From assembly GCA_026075535.2 (NCBI GenBank), contig AP026540.1, positions 11,780,001 through 11,844,000 of the forward strand: a DNA stretch of 64,000 bases, written 5' to 3'. Below the pieces are notes generated by a model, which was not told where the DNA came from, did not search any database, and saw only the letters and a program-made list of their open reading frames with translations. Shown piece after piece: positions 1 to 10,802 of this stretch. The position numbers were made by a program, and so were the translations under genes. The first letter of the stretch is position 1. Each line of letters opens with the position of its first letter. The stretch comes from Tricholoma matsutake. Taxonomy: Eukaryota > Basidiomycota > Agaricomycetes > Agaricales > Tricholomataceae.

Positions 1-360
1 GACATTTTATTCACAACACAATCAATTGCCGATCCCGTGGGCCTTCTCTGCAGGTACACAAATAAATGTGATAGCTTGCATGGATCGCAAGCAGCATTGT
101 GGCTTCGTCAAGATGGCACTCACCCCACTCGATCTTGGTTCGATAGAAAATTCTTCGCCATCCTCAGCCACGACTTCAGAGGACATTCACCCCGTGCAGG
201 AGGGGCGACTTTTCTAGCTGCATTAGGTTTGTCTGAATCCGTCATTCAAGCAATCGGACAATGGTCATCAGCCGCATGGAAGATAAACATTCGGGAGAAC
301 CCTACTATCTGTGCAGAACAGGAACTGGCTGCTGCACGTTTGCGACGTTCTTATCCTTAA
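1..360 (+). CDS. Tyrosine recombinase (Crypton-like), C-terminal end, 5'-truncated by window
   Basis: The frame is open from base 1 to a TAA at 358-360, giving 119 residues of the C-terminal catalytic part of a tyrosine recombinase/integrase of the type common in Agaricomycetes. Visible family features are the DPVGLL...LWLR stretch, the HSPRAGGA box (the H-x-x-R of the RKHR active site), then GLSESVIQAIGQWSS, where the W sits at the fifth active-site position. In relatives I would expect the nucleophile tyrosine in an 'IYIR' context soon after; here it reads KINIRENP, so Asn replaces Tyr. If correct, this copy cannot cut DNA. The N-terminal DNA-binding part lies outside the window. Family assignment is from motif recognition only. 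Confidence 0.72.
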   Translation, partial: DILFTTQSIADPVGLLCRYTNKCDSLHGSQAALWLRQDGTHPTRSWFDRKFFAILSHDFRGHSPRAGGATFLAALGLSESVIQAIGQWSSAAWKINIRENPTICAEQELAAARLRRSYP

Positions 361-714
361 CATTGCTTCTCTCATCACTCCACACCTCCACCATCCCCTC
401 CTCACTCCTTCACCAGCATCCATCATTCATCCATCATTCATCCATCATTCTATAGCCTCTCCGTTCCTTCGTTTATCCATTTTTTGGGGTCCATCAGGAC
501 CTCTGATTGCGCTACCTTGGTCCATCTTGAGCCACGCAGCAGAGGTTGCAGGGCCCTGCACATATTCAAATATATCTCTTACTTACGTAAGAGAGTCGGG
601 GACAAATTGTGCCGTTACATGTTTACCGTCAATTTACCGTTATCTCCGGCGTTCCCCGAAAATCACGTATTTGCGTTCACTTCACTGACCTAGCGCTGCT
701 CGTGCACGTACAGC
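361..714. other. 3' flank of the recombinase, short tandem repeat, no gene seen
   Basis: This contains a small tandem repeat of an 11-mer built on CATCATTCATC at about 418-452. No ORF with family signal, RNA gene or transposon end is recognised. Confidence 0.4.
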
Positions 715-3480
715 GGCAAGGCAGTCTCAAGCTGTCTTTAAGTTTGGAGAAAACCCTGGCCGCATGACCTTCTATCCCCAACGGACATCAACGACATGAC
801 ATTGAAGACACGCCACGCAGAGAGACCATTGATGACATCATAGTCAAACGCATTCCTCTCTTCCACGATATCAGCAAACCCCTGATCATGACTGCTTGAC
901 CTTCTATCATCAACGGCATGACGCTCGAAGATACGCCAGGCAGAGACCCCCAGGGCAACAATGACAATAGTGAGTCGTGACCCACTCCTAAAAATTCATA
1001 ATATCTTCATCTTCACTTTCAACGTATGTGCGTGCCATCTGTGAAAGATGTGCATTTAATATTGGTCCGTCGAGGCATGTCTAGGCGGATATCAAACTCT
1101 AGGCGGATATCAAGCAAGTAACAAGTAACAAGAGTCCCTGCCTATATATGCTACCACAAAAACCCAAAACCCAAACGCCACAACACGCGATTATCTCCAC
1201 CGCTTCGGATTGAGATATACCCACGCGCAGCGCAGTCACCGTGCCTCCTCTATCCGAATGACAAGAAAGGACGGTACCTCACGATGTCAAAAAAATATTT
1301 GATCCCCTAAGCTACTGGAACACATGAGAGCTAGGTACCAATCCCATAACGATGGTTCCGTTAAAGATTAAAGAGTGTTACGAAATCTATACAGATTCAA
1401 TTCGAGTTCAAACTGCATTCAATCAACGTAACCTCTATATAAATCATCGCTGACATTAATGCCAAAGAATAATATACGATGCAAATACAGATATACCAGA
1501 TTTTGACACGATTCATGATTGATTGTCACCAGTCTGTGACTGGGTCCCCACCACGGCGGACATCAGGAAGTTTCGATCACTCACTGACTCGTGCACCGTA
1601 CAGCGGCAAGGCAGTCTTCAAGTTTGGAGCAAACCCTGACCGCCTGGCCTCTATTCAAACGGACATCAACGACATGCCATTCGAAGAAACGCCAGGCAGA
1701 GACACCAGGGCAACGATGACGATAACGATTGATAACCATCATAATCAAACGCGTTCACAAACCGCCTCTCCTCCACGATAGTACCCACTCCCAAAAAAAA
1801 GAGAAAGAGTGTCCAGCCTATACTACTACTTCAGCCCGATTTCAAGTACTTATGTCCACCCGACACGACGGGTCTGCCACGCTCGATCCGAAAGAAAAAT
1901 TAAAAACCCAAATGCCACAACACACGATTATCTCCACTGCTTCGACTTCGAATCGTACCCACGCGCACGGAGCGCTCAACCTAGCTAATACTAACGTCTC
2001 CACTATTCGAATGACAAGAAGGACGATATGCAGACGGCTCACGATGACATAACTTGGATGTAGATCATCAATCTCCTTGAACACTTTTTTTTTTTGTTAC
2101 CATTTCACTGGCACCTGCCAGGTAATCATGACTCGGATATACTCACTCCAGGTGTGTAGCGGCACACAGATCTTTCGTCTTTGCGTTTTTTTTTTCTAGC
2201 GCCCAAATACTTGCCAGTGAATCTAAAACAGACATTGGGGTAATCGTGTGGCTGGCTTCAGTTGCAACCAACTTATAATTCGAAATCTAGCTGTCTTCAA
2301 GTTTGGAGCAAATCCTGACCGCCTGACCTTCTATCTCAACAGATATCAACGGCATCACATTCAGGCAGAGACCCAGGGCAACGATGACGACGACGATGAC
2401 GACTTGCCTCTTACACGATACTTACTACGCAGTTCCGAAAACTTGCAACACTCTCTACAGGTGTACCCTGTGATCTCCTCGTGCCTCACCCCATACGAAC
2501 GTGGATATTCCCAGCGGCAAGGCAGTCTCCGAGTCTAGCAGTCTTAAAGTATGGAGCAAACCCTTGACCGCCTGACCTGGACATCAACGACATGACATTC
2601 GAAGAAACACCAGCCAGGGCGACGATGACGATGACGATGACGACGACGATGACGACGGATGACCGTCATAGTCAATTGCAATCACAGACCGCCTCTCTTA
2701 CACGATAGTACCCACTTCCGAAAAGAAAAGAAAAGCAAAACTCCCCGGCCTATATATACCACCACTCACGCTCGATTTCTACGACGGGTCCGCTACGCTC
2801 CATCCGAAAGAAAACTTAGAAACTCAAACGCCACAACACGCGATTATTATATCCCCTGCTTTGAATTCGAATCATACCCACGCAACACGCGTGCGGAGCA
2901 CTCAACCCGTCGTCTCCACTATTCAAATGACAAGAAAGGACGGTACGTCAGATGGCTCGCGACCTCAAAAAAATATTTAGATCATATCAGCCACTGGCAT
3001 GCATGTACATGTACAGTGGGAGTCCTTCTTTCCATGACACGACGACATAACTTGGACTTGGATCATCAATCTGGTTGAACATGGATAACCTTTCTTTTGT
3101 TACCATTTCACTTCCCCCTGGGTAATCACGACTCGGATATACTCACTCCAGGCACACAGGTCTTTCATTTTTTTCTAGCGCCCAAGTACTTGCCAGTGAT
3201 TCTAACAGACATTGGGGTAATCGTGTGGTTGGCTTCAGTTGCTACACAACTTATAATTTGAAATCTAGCTGTCTTCAAGTTTGGAGGGAACCCCTGACCG
3301 CCTGACCTCCATCCCCAAGGACATCAACGACATGGCATTCGAAGACACGGCAGGCAGATACAGGGCTATCGACAACGATCGATAACCATCATAATCAAGC
3401 ACATTCACAAGACTGCCTCTCCTCCACGCACTTCCAAAGAAAAAAGTTCGGAGAAAGGTAAATTCGGAGCACTCAAACAG
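715..3480 (+). repeat. Degenerate ~1 kb tandem repeat, four to five units
   Basis: A recognisable block (GTCTTCAAGTTTGGAGCAAA, then GACATCAACGACATG and an ACGCCAGGCAGAGAC-like stretch) recurs at about 735, 1616, 2296, 2545 and 3270. A second block (TAATCACGACTCGGATATAC through CATTGGGGTAATCGTGTGG) recurs at about 2125 and 3120, a period near 990 bp. A third (CAACACGCGATTAT) recurs at about 1181, 1918 and 2841. Full units carry a TATA-like stretch (CCTATATATGCTACC near 1140, CCTATATATACCACC near 2750). The units also contain (GATGAC)n microsatellites near 2380 and 2620. The short ORFs here are not conserved in frame between units, so I treat it as non-coding. Unlike the transposons further right, it is CpG-rich. 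Confidence 0.7.
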
Positions 3481-3798
3481 ATAGGTAAGCAAAAAATAGC
3501 GAGGTCGAGAGAATAACGGCAGGGTGGCGGTGGTGGTACATCGATACGGAGCAGCAGAACCAAAAAAGCGGACTACGCAAAACGAACGGAGACGTGAGAT
3601 CGTAATAATAGGTGTTATGTGTGAAAAAGTTTTGTGATTTTTTGGGACGGGGAGGATTGCGATACGATACGGTACGTTGCTGGTTTTTATGTTGTTGTTA
3701 ATGATGATGATGTCGTTGATGTTAATGATGATGCGGCGTTGTCAATAAAAATAAAAGATATCCCCCCATCCTATCCTCTGATCCACCAAACCAAATCC

Positions 3799-5878
3799 TC
3801 AAAACCCAACAACACCCTTCCCCCTCTCACGCGCATAACCCTCCACACCCACACTCGTCCCAGGATACACCCCATCCCCGGGCGGCGCAGGCGATACCTC
3901 CATGCTCGGCGTAACCGCCCTAACTCCAACGACACCAACGCCAATGCCGACACCGGGTGCGCCGGCTGTTTCGTCCGCATCAGGACTAGGACCAAGACTA
4001 GCGGTGGGACGGGCGCTCCCTGCAAAACACCATTTACGGACAAAAGCTTGGTAGACTGAGTCTGTGTCGAGGGAGGGAGCGGGAGCGAGGATGTTGAGTT
4101 GGGAGAGGGAGGTGGATTGTATGAGGGGAGATGGGGATTTGGAAGGTACGAATAAAGGCGAGGGCAAGGGGGAGTTGGAGGGTAGAGGTGATGATGGTAA
4201 GGGAGAGGGAGAATTAGACGGCGACGGCGACGGCGAGTTGGATGCGGAAGGTGTATCGGGGGTAGCAGGGGAAGAAGTACGAATAGGCACCTGGAGTGAA
4301 ACTCGCGTAGATCCACCTCCGCTTATATCCGTCTGCAGCGAGAACACCCCTTTTCCTTTTCTACTTGGGGATGAAGATGGTGGGGAGGAGCGTCTAGGTG
4401 CGTGGCGGTGTCTTGGGGGGAGATGGAGGGTTAGAGCTGGTGAGGAATGGGTGGCAGCAGCAACGGCAGCAGGTGCGTCGTTATCGTTGGCCTTTTCTTT
4501 TTCCTCCGGAGTGGGAGGTAAATGCGAAGTGGTGCCCCATGGCCAATACACCTCTTTACGAGTAGCCATGATCCCAGACGGAGCGGCGTATTCCCATCCT
4601 TCCACGTGCAAGGAGCCTTTGGGTTTGTCGTCGTCGTCGTCGTTTTGAGTAAGGGGAGGAGCGTAGTTTGGTAAACTGAGTTTTCGGAGTCTGGATATGG
4701 TTGTTTGTGCGAGAGCAGAGTTTTGTGCGGAAGATGGGTTTGGGTGTGGGTGAGCGGTGCGTGTGGTTGGGGAGACGGAGGGGGAGGCTGTGGTTGGAGT
4801 AGACAAGGAAGGTGGGTGTGGATAGAAAGATGCTTGAGATGCCGGGGATGAGTGGGCTGAAAAAAGAGTAACAGGGGATAAAACGTACAAGGAGCGCTAA
4901 CGGCCCTTGTTCTTCTGACCATCACCTTGTCGTTTTCCGGCGCCACTTTGAACCCCACGCGATAATTCCTGCCAGTATTGTTATCCCACCATTCCGCACC
5001 GCTAACATCCAATAAAGCATCAGGGGGGGAGGAATTCAAGGCAGCAATGAAAGCAGGGGAAGAAGAATGACGTACCGGGCGACGAGCCACATGGTGCGTC
5101 GCTCAAGGGTAGGAGCATAGTCTTCTAGACGGATAGTGAAAGCAAAACGGTCCCACGTAAGATCTTGGGTTTCAGGACCTAACCCCAAGGAGTCTGTGGC
5201 AGCAGCAGCAGTTAGGCCCAATCCTGAGCCTGGACGAAATATGCGTGGTGGGAGGGCAGGGAGAGATTGGAGATGACGAGCTTTTACTTCGGAAGTGGTA
5301 TGCCAATCGTCGAGAGTGAAACGGACGGCGACTGATTTTTCGTAAGCGAGGTTACGAACGAGGAGGGTTCCTGTTAGAGCTAGAGGAATCGAAACGGCTA
5401 GTGATTCGAGGTGAACATTTGCATAAGGGGAAGGATCTGGAGCAGGGATAGGTGAAGAACTGGTGATGTCTATATGGTATGTGGTAGTAGGTGAAGGGAA
5501 AGTGGGAAAGGGGAAACCACGGGAAGGATCAGAGTCAGTTTCGGTTTCGGTATCGTCAGGATGGGAGAGGGAGCTCGAGAGGGAAGCAGGTTTTGCAGAG
5601 ATGGAGAATAGACGGATAGTTTCGAGACCTCTTGAGGGAAAATGAACGTTTTTTAGAGTAGAAGCTGGGGAAGAAACAGAGCGTGGACGAGTGAGGTTTG
5701 GGTTTGGGGTATGTAGAGGGGTATTAGGAGAAGAGGAAGAAGACTTGAGCGAAGACTTGAGAGGTTTGTTGGAGCGACCAAGGTGAATTGGAGGATCATC
5801 GTCACTGCTAGAGTGATCATCATGAAAGACAGGTCCAGCAGAATGGGAACGTCTATGTCTGCCCGGGAAGGACATCAT
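3799..5878 (-). CDS. Glycogen-targeting regulatory subunit of protein phosphatase 1 (CBM21 domain)
   Basis: Such subunits (yeast Gac1/Pig1/Pig2, animal PPP1R3 type) tether PP1 to glycogen so that glycogen synthase is dephosphorylated. Exon 1 (5878-5076) starts MMSFPGRHRR, has a Ser/Pro-rich tail and an RVxF-type PP1 docking motif KNVHF at residues 76-80. A CBM21 domain begins near residue 155 (VHLESLAVS, LVRNLAYEKSVAVRFTLDDW, WDRFAFTIRLED). It finishes across a 74-nt GTACGT-AG intron (5075-5002) in exon 2 with AEWWDNNTGRNYRVGF. Exon 2 probably ends at 4889 and a very short 32-nt intron (4888-4857) restores the long downstream frame, ending with TAA near 3799. The product would be about 657 aa with a long disordered Ser/Pro-rich C-terminus containing RLRKLSLPNYAPP. 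Domain call is strong; the second intron is inferred from phase and splice-like ends only. No internal stop is seen. Confidence 0.85.
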
Positions 5879-6034
5879 CTTTCTTTCTTTTCCTCCCCGT
5901 CGTCGTTATATTACCCTCTTCGGAGTCCGACTTCCCTTTTCAACAGTTCTGCATCACATGTGCCTTATCTTTTTCTAGGTTACGCAGCACGCTCGGTCCC
6001 ATCCGCTTGAAGCGATCACAAGTTGTCTCTGTCT

Positions 6035-6074
6035 TAACCCATACTAGTCAGTCGACACCCAGAAGTATGGGTTA
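6035..6074. repeat. 11-bp perfect inverted repeat, 18-nt loop
   Basis: TAACCCATACT at 6035-6045 pairs with AGTATGGGTTA at 6064-6074. It lies upstream of the CBM21 gene, near the point where CpG-rich DNA gives way to CpG-poor transposon DNA. Function unknown. The rest of 6075-6656 shows no gene. Confidence 0.5.
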
Positions 6075-7319
6075 TTACAGAAGTCGGTTTGGCAGAGCTT
6101 ATCCCGAGCTGGTTTTTTTTGGTCATTTGAGTTGCTGTATTAATGTTTGACAGAGAATCATTGAATGATTGACAATGAGGTAAAGTAAGATGTAATTATA
6201 TAAAGTGCACTTCCATGTGATGCTGCTAGAGCATCTTAATGCCAATGATCCCCTTGTTGGTATGACCCCCCCATTGATTTCAGTCATAAGTTCCTCTTCC
6301 TAGTTCAAAGATTTCATTGTCTCAGCAGGCTCAGATTGAGTGACTCATCAATATCTATCTGATTGGCCCTCAGATGCCTTTGTTACTGAAATGGTAGACA
6401 CACCAAAATTTCAATGTTTGTTCCATTTTGAACAATCTCTACTGCCAAATCTCTACCCAAAACCCAAATTTTCTGTTTCTTTCTGCTTTGGTTTAATATA
6501 TTACATCATACATGAATGGGCCTTCCAATGTAGTATCTGATTGGTATAAGGTCTGCTCCAACTTAAGAGTGGCATAGTGAGGGGGTCTCATTGGTTGTTA
6601 TCAGCAAAAATGTACAGATGCAAACTACCCACATGATAATCTTGAACCATGAGTCCAGTGGAAGTAGTGCTGTTCCAGCCTGGCTTGGCCTGAGGTGGCT
6701 TTGGCTTCCTCAAACCTCAGGCCAGGCCAAAGCCACCACTCACAGCTTGGCTCCGGCTTGGCTTGGCCCAGGCCATGGCTTTCATATGTAAAAATGAATA
6801 TTCACATACAGCACTTGATAATTTGAGGAATACATATCATAAACATATGTGTGGTAGTACTAGTATACCATATAGAACATAACACTAACAAAGGAGACGG
6901 TAGAATAAAATAAAATCTGTGTGTCATCCCTTTTGTTTGGTCCCCTCCCTGCCATTCAATCCCCTCCTCTCCCCTCCTCTCCCCACTTCCACCCCATGAG
7001 AAGTTGCTCACAGCAGTGGTTCGGGGTGCTGTAGTGGCTGTGGTGGTGGTTGCCACCATCGCTGGGTGCTGGGTGTTGTGTGGTTGTGGTGCCCCATCGA
7101 CATTGGTGTTGGTGTTGGCATGGGGTTGGGTGCTGTTGTTCTTCACATCGTTATCAGTGCTGGCTTTGGGTGCTGGTGTTGGTGTAGCTGTAGCCATTGA
7201 TGCCGTTGCTGTTGGTATTCACCGTCATTGTGGGACCACCAGCTCCATCCACCCTGTGAGCAGTTGCTCACAGTGATGGTGGGAGGTGCTGGGGGATGGT
7301 GCACATCCTACGCTGCATC

Positions 7320-7440
7320 AGGTGGGGTGCCAGGATTGGGGGTAGCATAGGTACAACATAAAAACAAAGAGAAAATTATTAGTTAGTAATAAATAAAAAC
7401 ACAAAAGAAAAAAACAATTACCTAGGCCCCAAACAATGAT
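7320..7440 (-). other. Intron-like module, minus strand
   Basis: On the minus strand an arm like CATTGTTTGGGGCCTAG (near 7420-7440) is followed by GTAATT, a T-rich tract and TACTAACTAATAATTT. This is the same order as the plus-strand modules (palindrome arm, donor, polypyrimidine tract, branch-like CTAAC). A weaker copy with donor GTATTT lies near 7720-7775. No protein is implied. Confidence 0.4.
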
Positions 7441-8269
7441 AGAGTTCCATGCATCATTGTCATCATCCATTGGTGGTGGTGGATTTGTGGTGTCCCCACC
7501 CCATCCTGTCCCCCTCATGCTCCCCATTGTTCCCATTGTCCCTGGTGCCATGCTCATCTTCCCCATGGTTCCTGTCATTGTCACCTACTGTATTTTTTCC
7601 AGCTGTTGTCACTGTCCCCAATCCCCATTTGCTGCATACACTGACCCACACATCGTGCTCCTTATGTGTTCCCTACCAGCTGATTGATCATACATTGTAC
7701 ACTAGTTGGCCTGAAATGCTACCTCAGATCAAGATGAAAGACACAAGACAGACAAATACAAAAGAAAATACCTAGGGTTCAAATGATGATAAAGAACAAT
7801 AATAAAGGTTGTTTGTTGCTGTTATCGATGTTCTCTGGTGGTCAAGGATCTGGGCGTAACAGCTGGTTGACTGTTGTTCAATATTGATGTGGACAAGTAT
7901 GTTGATTACATCAGTGTTGTGTGGTCCTGTATAGCTGCAAGTTTAAGGTTTGATGATGACATTTTCAATGATGCATTGATGTGTACTTATCAAAATCCAA
8001 TCATACTTATAAGGAGCTCTTTACACTGCCCCACATATTCCTGGAGGAATCCTGGTCTTCCTGGTAGGACTACCAGGATTCCTGGTTATCCCTGCCACAG
8101 CCATTGTTCACCAAGTGTTGCATTCCTGGCTGTTTTTCCTCCAGTGGGATTCCTGGTTCAGTCCTGGTATATTCCTGGTAAATCAGGCTCTTCCTGGTAC
8201 TATCCCAGGAATTCCCCAGGACTTGGACTCTCAGGAATCTGGGGGGACTGACCAGGAATCCTGTAGGAC

Positions 8270-8366
8270 TAACCAGAACTCTATAAGAGTAACCAGGACT
8301 CTGTAGAACTCATCAGGACTCATCAAGACTCACCAGGACTCACCAGGACTCACCAGGAATCCTGGG
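8270..8366 (+). repeat. Tandem repeat of a ~10-mer (ACCAGGACTC type)
   Basis: About eight imperfect direct copies of a decamer like ACCAGGACTC or ATCAGGACTC run in series, continuing the CCAGGA/TCCTGG theme of the surrounding inverted repeat. A related series (TCCTGGTGAG) lies near 10050-10080. Confidence 0.65.
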
Positions 8367-8419
8367 GACTCTACTGGGATTTAACCAGGAGTCCTTACTA
8401 TTAAAAAGGAAACCTTTGA

Positions 8420-8476
8420 GGATTGAACCCAGGACCTCAGGGTTGAATTAAACAGGTGCAATATACCATTAGACCA
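8420..8476 (-). other. tRNA-like (SINE-type) Pol III promoter remnant
   Basis: On the minus strand an A-box-like TGGTCTAATGG (8466-8476) precedes a B-box GGTTCAATCC (8420-8429) at tRNA spacing. The acceptor arms do not pair, so this is a tRNA-derived repeat, not a tRNA gene. Confidence 0.5.
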
Positions 8477-8742
8477 TAGTGCCATTCTAATATACAACAT
8501 AAGTTGATCTAAGTACCACATCAAGTGGCTGTATATGACAAAGCATACAGCCATGTCATCAACATTGCCAGCTCATCATTCAACCACCACCACCACCGTC
8601 GACAACCCCCCCTCCACCTCCCTCCCTCCCTCCTTTCTCTCACCACCACCACCACCATACCATTACCAACTGCCGCCCCTCTAGCCAACAACGAACACGG
8701 CACAATGTGCAGGAAATGGGCTCAAACGACTGGATGGAACGT

Positions 8743-9061
8743 GGGCCCAAGTTTTTTTTCATTTGCTTTTTGTTTTTATAAACTAACTAACCTGTTTCTT
8801 TAGTTTTCTAGGTTATAATCTACTGGTAATGACGCCACCACCTGCAAACGAGCTGACTGGATGGGCCCTATGTAAGTTTTTTTTTGTTTGCTTTTTGTTT
8901 TTATAAACTAACTAACCTGTTTCTTTAGTTTTCTAGGTTATAATCTACTGGTAACAACGCCACCACCTGCAAATGAGCCGACTGGATGGGCCCTACATAA
9001 TTTTTTTTTTGTTTGCTTTTTGTTTTTATCAACTAACTAACTTGTTTCTTTTGTTTTATAG
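8743..9061 (+). repeat. Three tandem ~122-bp intron-exon-like modules
   Basis: Three consecutive units begin at GGGCCC near 8743, 8863 and 8988. Each has a T-rich tract, AAACTAACTAACCTG (canonical branch-like CTAAC), then TTTTCTAG or TTTTATAG. The middle copy has a full GTAAGT donor, giving a 65-nt potential intron at 8872-8936; acceptors of the others are at 8811 and 9061. Between introns lies a ~60-bp segment (GTTATAATCTACTGGTAA, then CACCACCTGCAAA and ACTGGATGGGCCCTA) without coding character. Donors of copies 1 and 3 are mutated. Confidence 0.65.
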
Positions 9062-9833
9062 GTTCTACTCTACTGGTAACAATGGCCAGACACGAGACAA
9101 CCCAACACACCCACCCCATGCCTGTGAGCCTCTGCTTGTAGGGTGGATCGTGAGTATGTGCAGTTGATGACAATGACGATGCCACCACCTACCAGCACCA
9201 GAACCCTGAGAATGTGAAGCACGGGCACCAACCATGACGGACGATGACAACAGGGCCAATGACACACCACCTCCAGCCCCATGAGCCACTGCTCATGGGG
9301 TGGATTGTGGGTGGAATGGCGATGACGGCCACCACCACAGCAGCACCCCAATCCACCACCACAAGCAACTGCTCATGGGGTGGAAACGGGGAACCATTGG
9401 GATGGGGACAACAGGGAGGCAGGGACACAGACAGGGATGGGGACGAGGACGGGGAGTGGGACCCATGTGCCTACACCATGATGAGACACCACCAGGCCGC
9501 CCCCTCCCCCGCATTTTGTGTGGGGAGGGTTTTTTTTTCATTTTTTTTCATTCATATTAATGCCCTCCCCCTCGCCCATGTTTTACAATGGTGAGGGGAT
9601 TTTATTTATTTATTCATAATTGTCGCCCTTGAACGCGAGGGGATTTAGTTTTATCTGTAAATATTTTTAGGGCTCTCCCTTGCACGAGGTACATGGGAGG
9701 GCTTTTTTTATGTAGTTAATTGTATTGTATCCCTCACGTCTAGTATTTGATCTTAATAGTGACTTTGAGAGAGATTACATGCTTGAGTTTGAGTCATAAA
9801 TAAACTTTATATGGATAACAAATAATTCTCCTG

Positions 9834-9905
9834 TGGCTCAACTGGTTGAGCACACTTGTCTGGTTTGTCATGTGATTCCCCATCATAAGGTCTTGAGTTC
9901 AATTC
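9834..9905 (+). other. tRNA-like (SINE-type) sequence
   Basis: TGGCTCAACTGGTTGAGCA (A-box type, 9834-9852) is followed about 45 bases later by GAGTTCAATTCC (B-box type, 9894-9905). It does not fold into a complete tRNA. It lies inside the nested element and is probably a tRNA-derived SINE head. Confidence 0.5.
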
Positions 9906-10802
9906 CTGCTTTGCACAAATCTGTTTTGTGGGCACGTTGTGAAATTTCTGAAGTTGAGGCACTTGAACTTGTAAGATATCAAATTGACTTTCCATTATGG
10001 TTGGATGTTTGGTAACATACCAGGAATCCTGGTAAGTCCCACTGGATTCCTGGTGGGTCCTGGTGAGTCCTGGTGAGTCCTACTGGATTCCTGGAGGATT
10101 CCTGGTCTTCCTGGTAGGACTACCAGGATTCCTCCAGGACTATGTGGGGCAGTGTAAAGTTCAGCTTATAAGTTATAGTTACATGTAGTATACTTGAGAA
10201 TATAACTTACTGAAAAGCCATGGCCTGATGGCCTGGCTTTGGCTTTTCAAACATGCAAGCCAAGCCAAAGCCACTATGAAGCCATTGTCATGGCTTGGCT
10301 TGGCTTGGGCTATTTGGGCCCAGCTTGGCTTGGCTCACAGCCTGAGGCTGGGCCAAGCACAGCACTAAGTGGAAGATGCAGTAATGGGGCTGTTCACAGT
10401 AGCCATTCTTTGGCCATTTTTAACTCATTTTCAATTCCATTTTGAGTTCATTCCAAGTTCTCATTATTGAGAATGAGGTTTATCCCCTGAGTTGGGTAAG
10501 CATAGGGCTGTGCACCATCCAGATTATGGGTACAGCCATCAGAGTTATGGGTCAAACGAGTTGCCTACATAGACAGCCATCCCATTTTCATTTGACCATT
10601 ATTGCTAAATGGGTTGGGTTGGGTCTTAAATGGGTACCAATGGCTGTTGATGGCTGTCGTCCTTTGTAATCTAGTCAATAAAACACCAGCAATATTTTGA
10701 ATACAAGGTAAGATAAAATAAATGTTCAGAAGTGGGTATGAAGCATGAAAAAGCCAAAAAAGGAACAAAAACTAGTCACACTGAGCACTACGATGCTTAA
10801 GG

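Larger units (their letters stand above)
8019..10159. repeat. Nested inverted-repeat element with AGGAATCCTGG-rich ends
   Basis: CTTTACACTGCCCCACATA at 8019-8037 is mirrored by TATGTGGGGCAGTGTAAAG at 10141-10159. Homology continues inward through tandem CCTGGAGGAATCCTGGT-type sequence for about 70 bp on each side. I could not find a convincing target duplication. A palindromic CTTATAAG lies just outside both ends (near 8007 and 10168). It sits wholly inside the 6665-10367 element. Confidence 0.6.
6665..10367. mobile_element. Non-autonomous hAT-type element, 3.7 kb, with 8-bp target duplication
   Basis: The left end starts TAGTGCTGTTCC at 6665. The right end is the inverse, ending ...CACAGCACTA at 10367. 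The identical octamer AGTGGAAG flanks both sides (6657-6664 and 10368-10375). An 8-bp duplication with TAGTG...CACTA termini is characteristic of hAT transposition. Sub-terminal DNA at both ends is packed with GGCTTGGC/GCCAAGCC repeats (6675-6780 and 10210-10360), like transposase-binding clusters of other hAT elements. The interior has no transposase. It holds TGAGCA/TGCTCA palindromes, intron-like modules on both strands, tRNA-like sequences and a nested inverted-repeat element (8019-10159). Confidence 0.85.

Noticed and set aside
3771..5090. Several long overlapping ORFs on both strands over the CBM21 gene (for example plus 4064-4648, minus 3771-4316, minus 4431-5090)
   Set aside because: They are low-complexity shadows of the Ser/Pro-rich exon 3 in other frames. 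Only the minus frame joined to the CBM21 exon has family signal.
7004..7276. Plus-strand ORF with Val/Ala-rich, membrane-like sequence
   Set aside because: It is built from GTTGTG/GTGGTG low-complexity repeats inside a non-autonomous element, with no conserved frame.
9065..9594. Cluster of six overlapping ORFs on both strands
   Set aside because: His/Gly/Trp-rich shadows of CCACC/GGTGG low-complexity DNA around TGAGCA palindromes.
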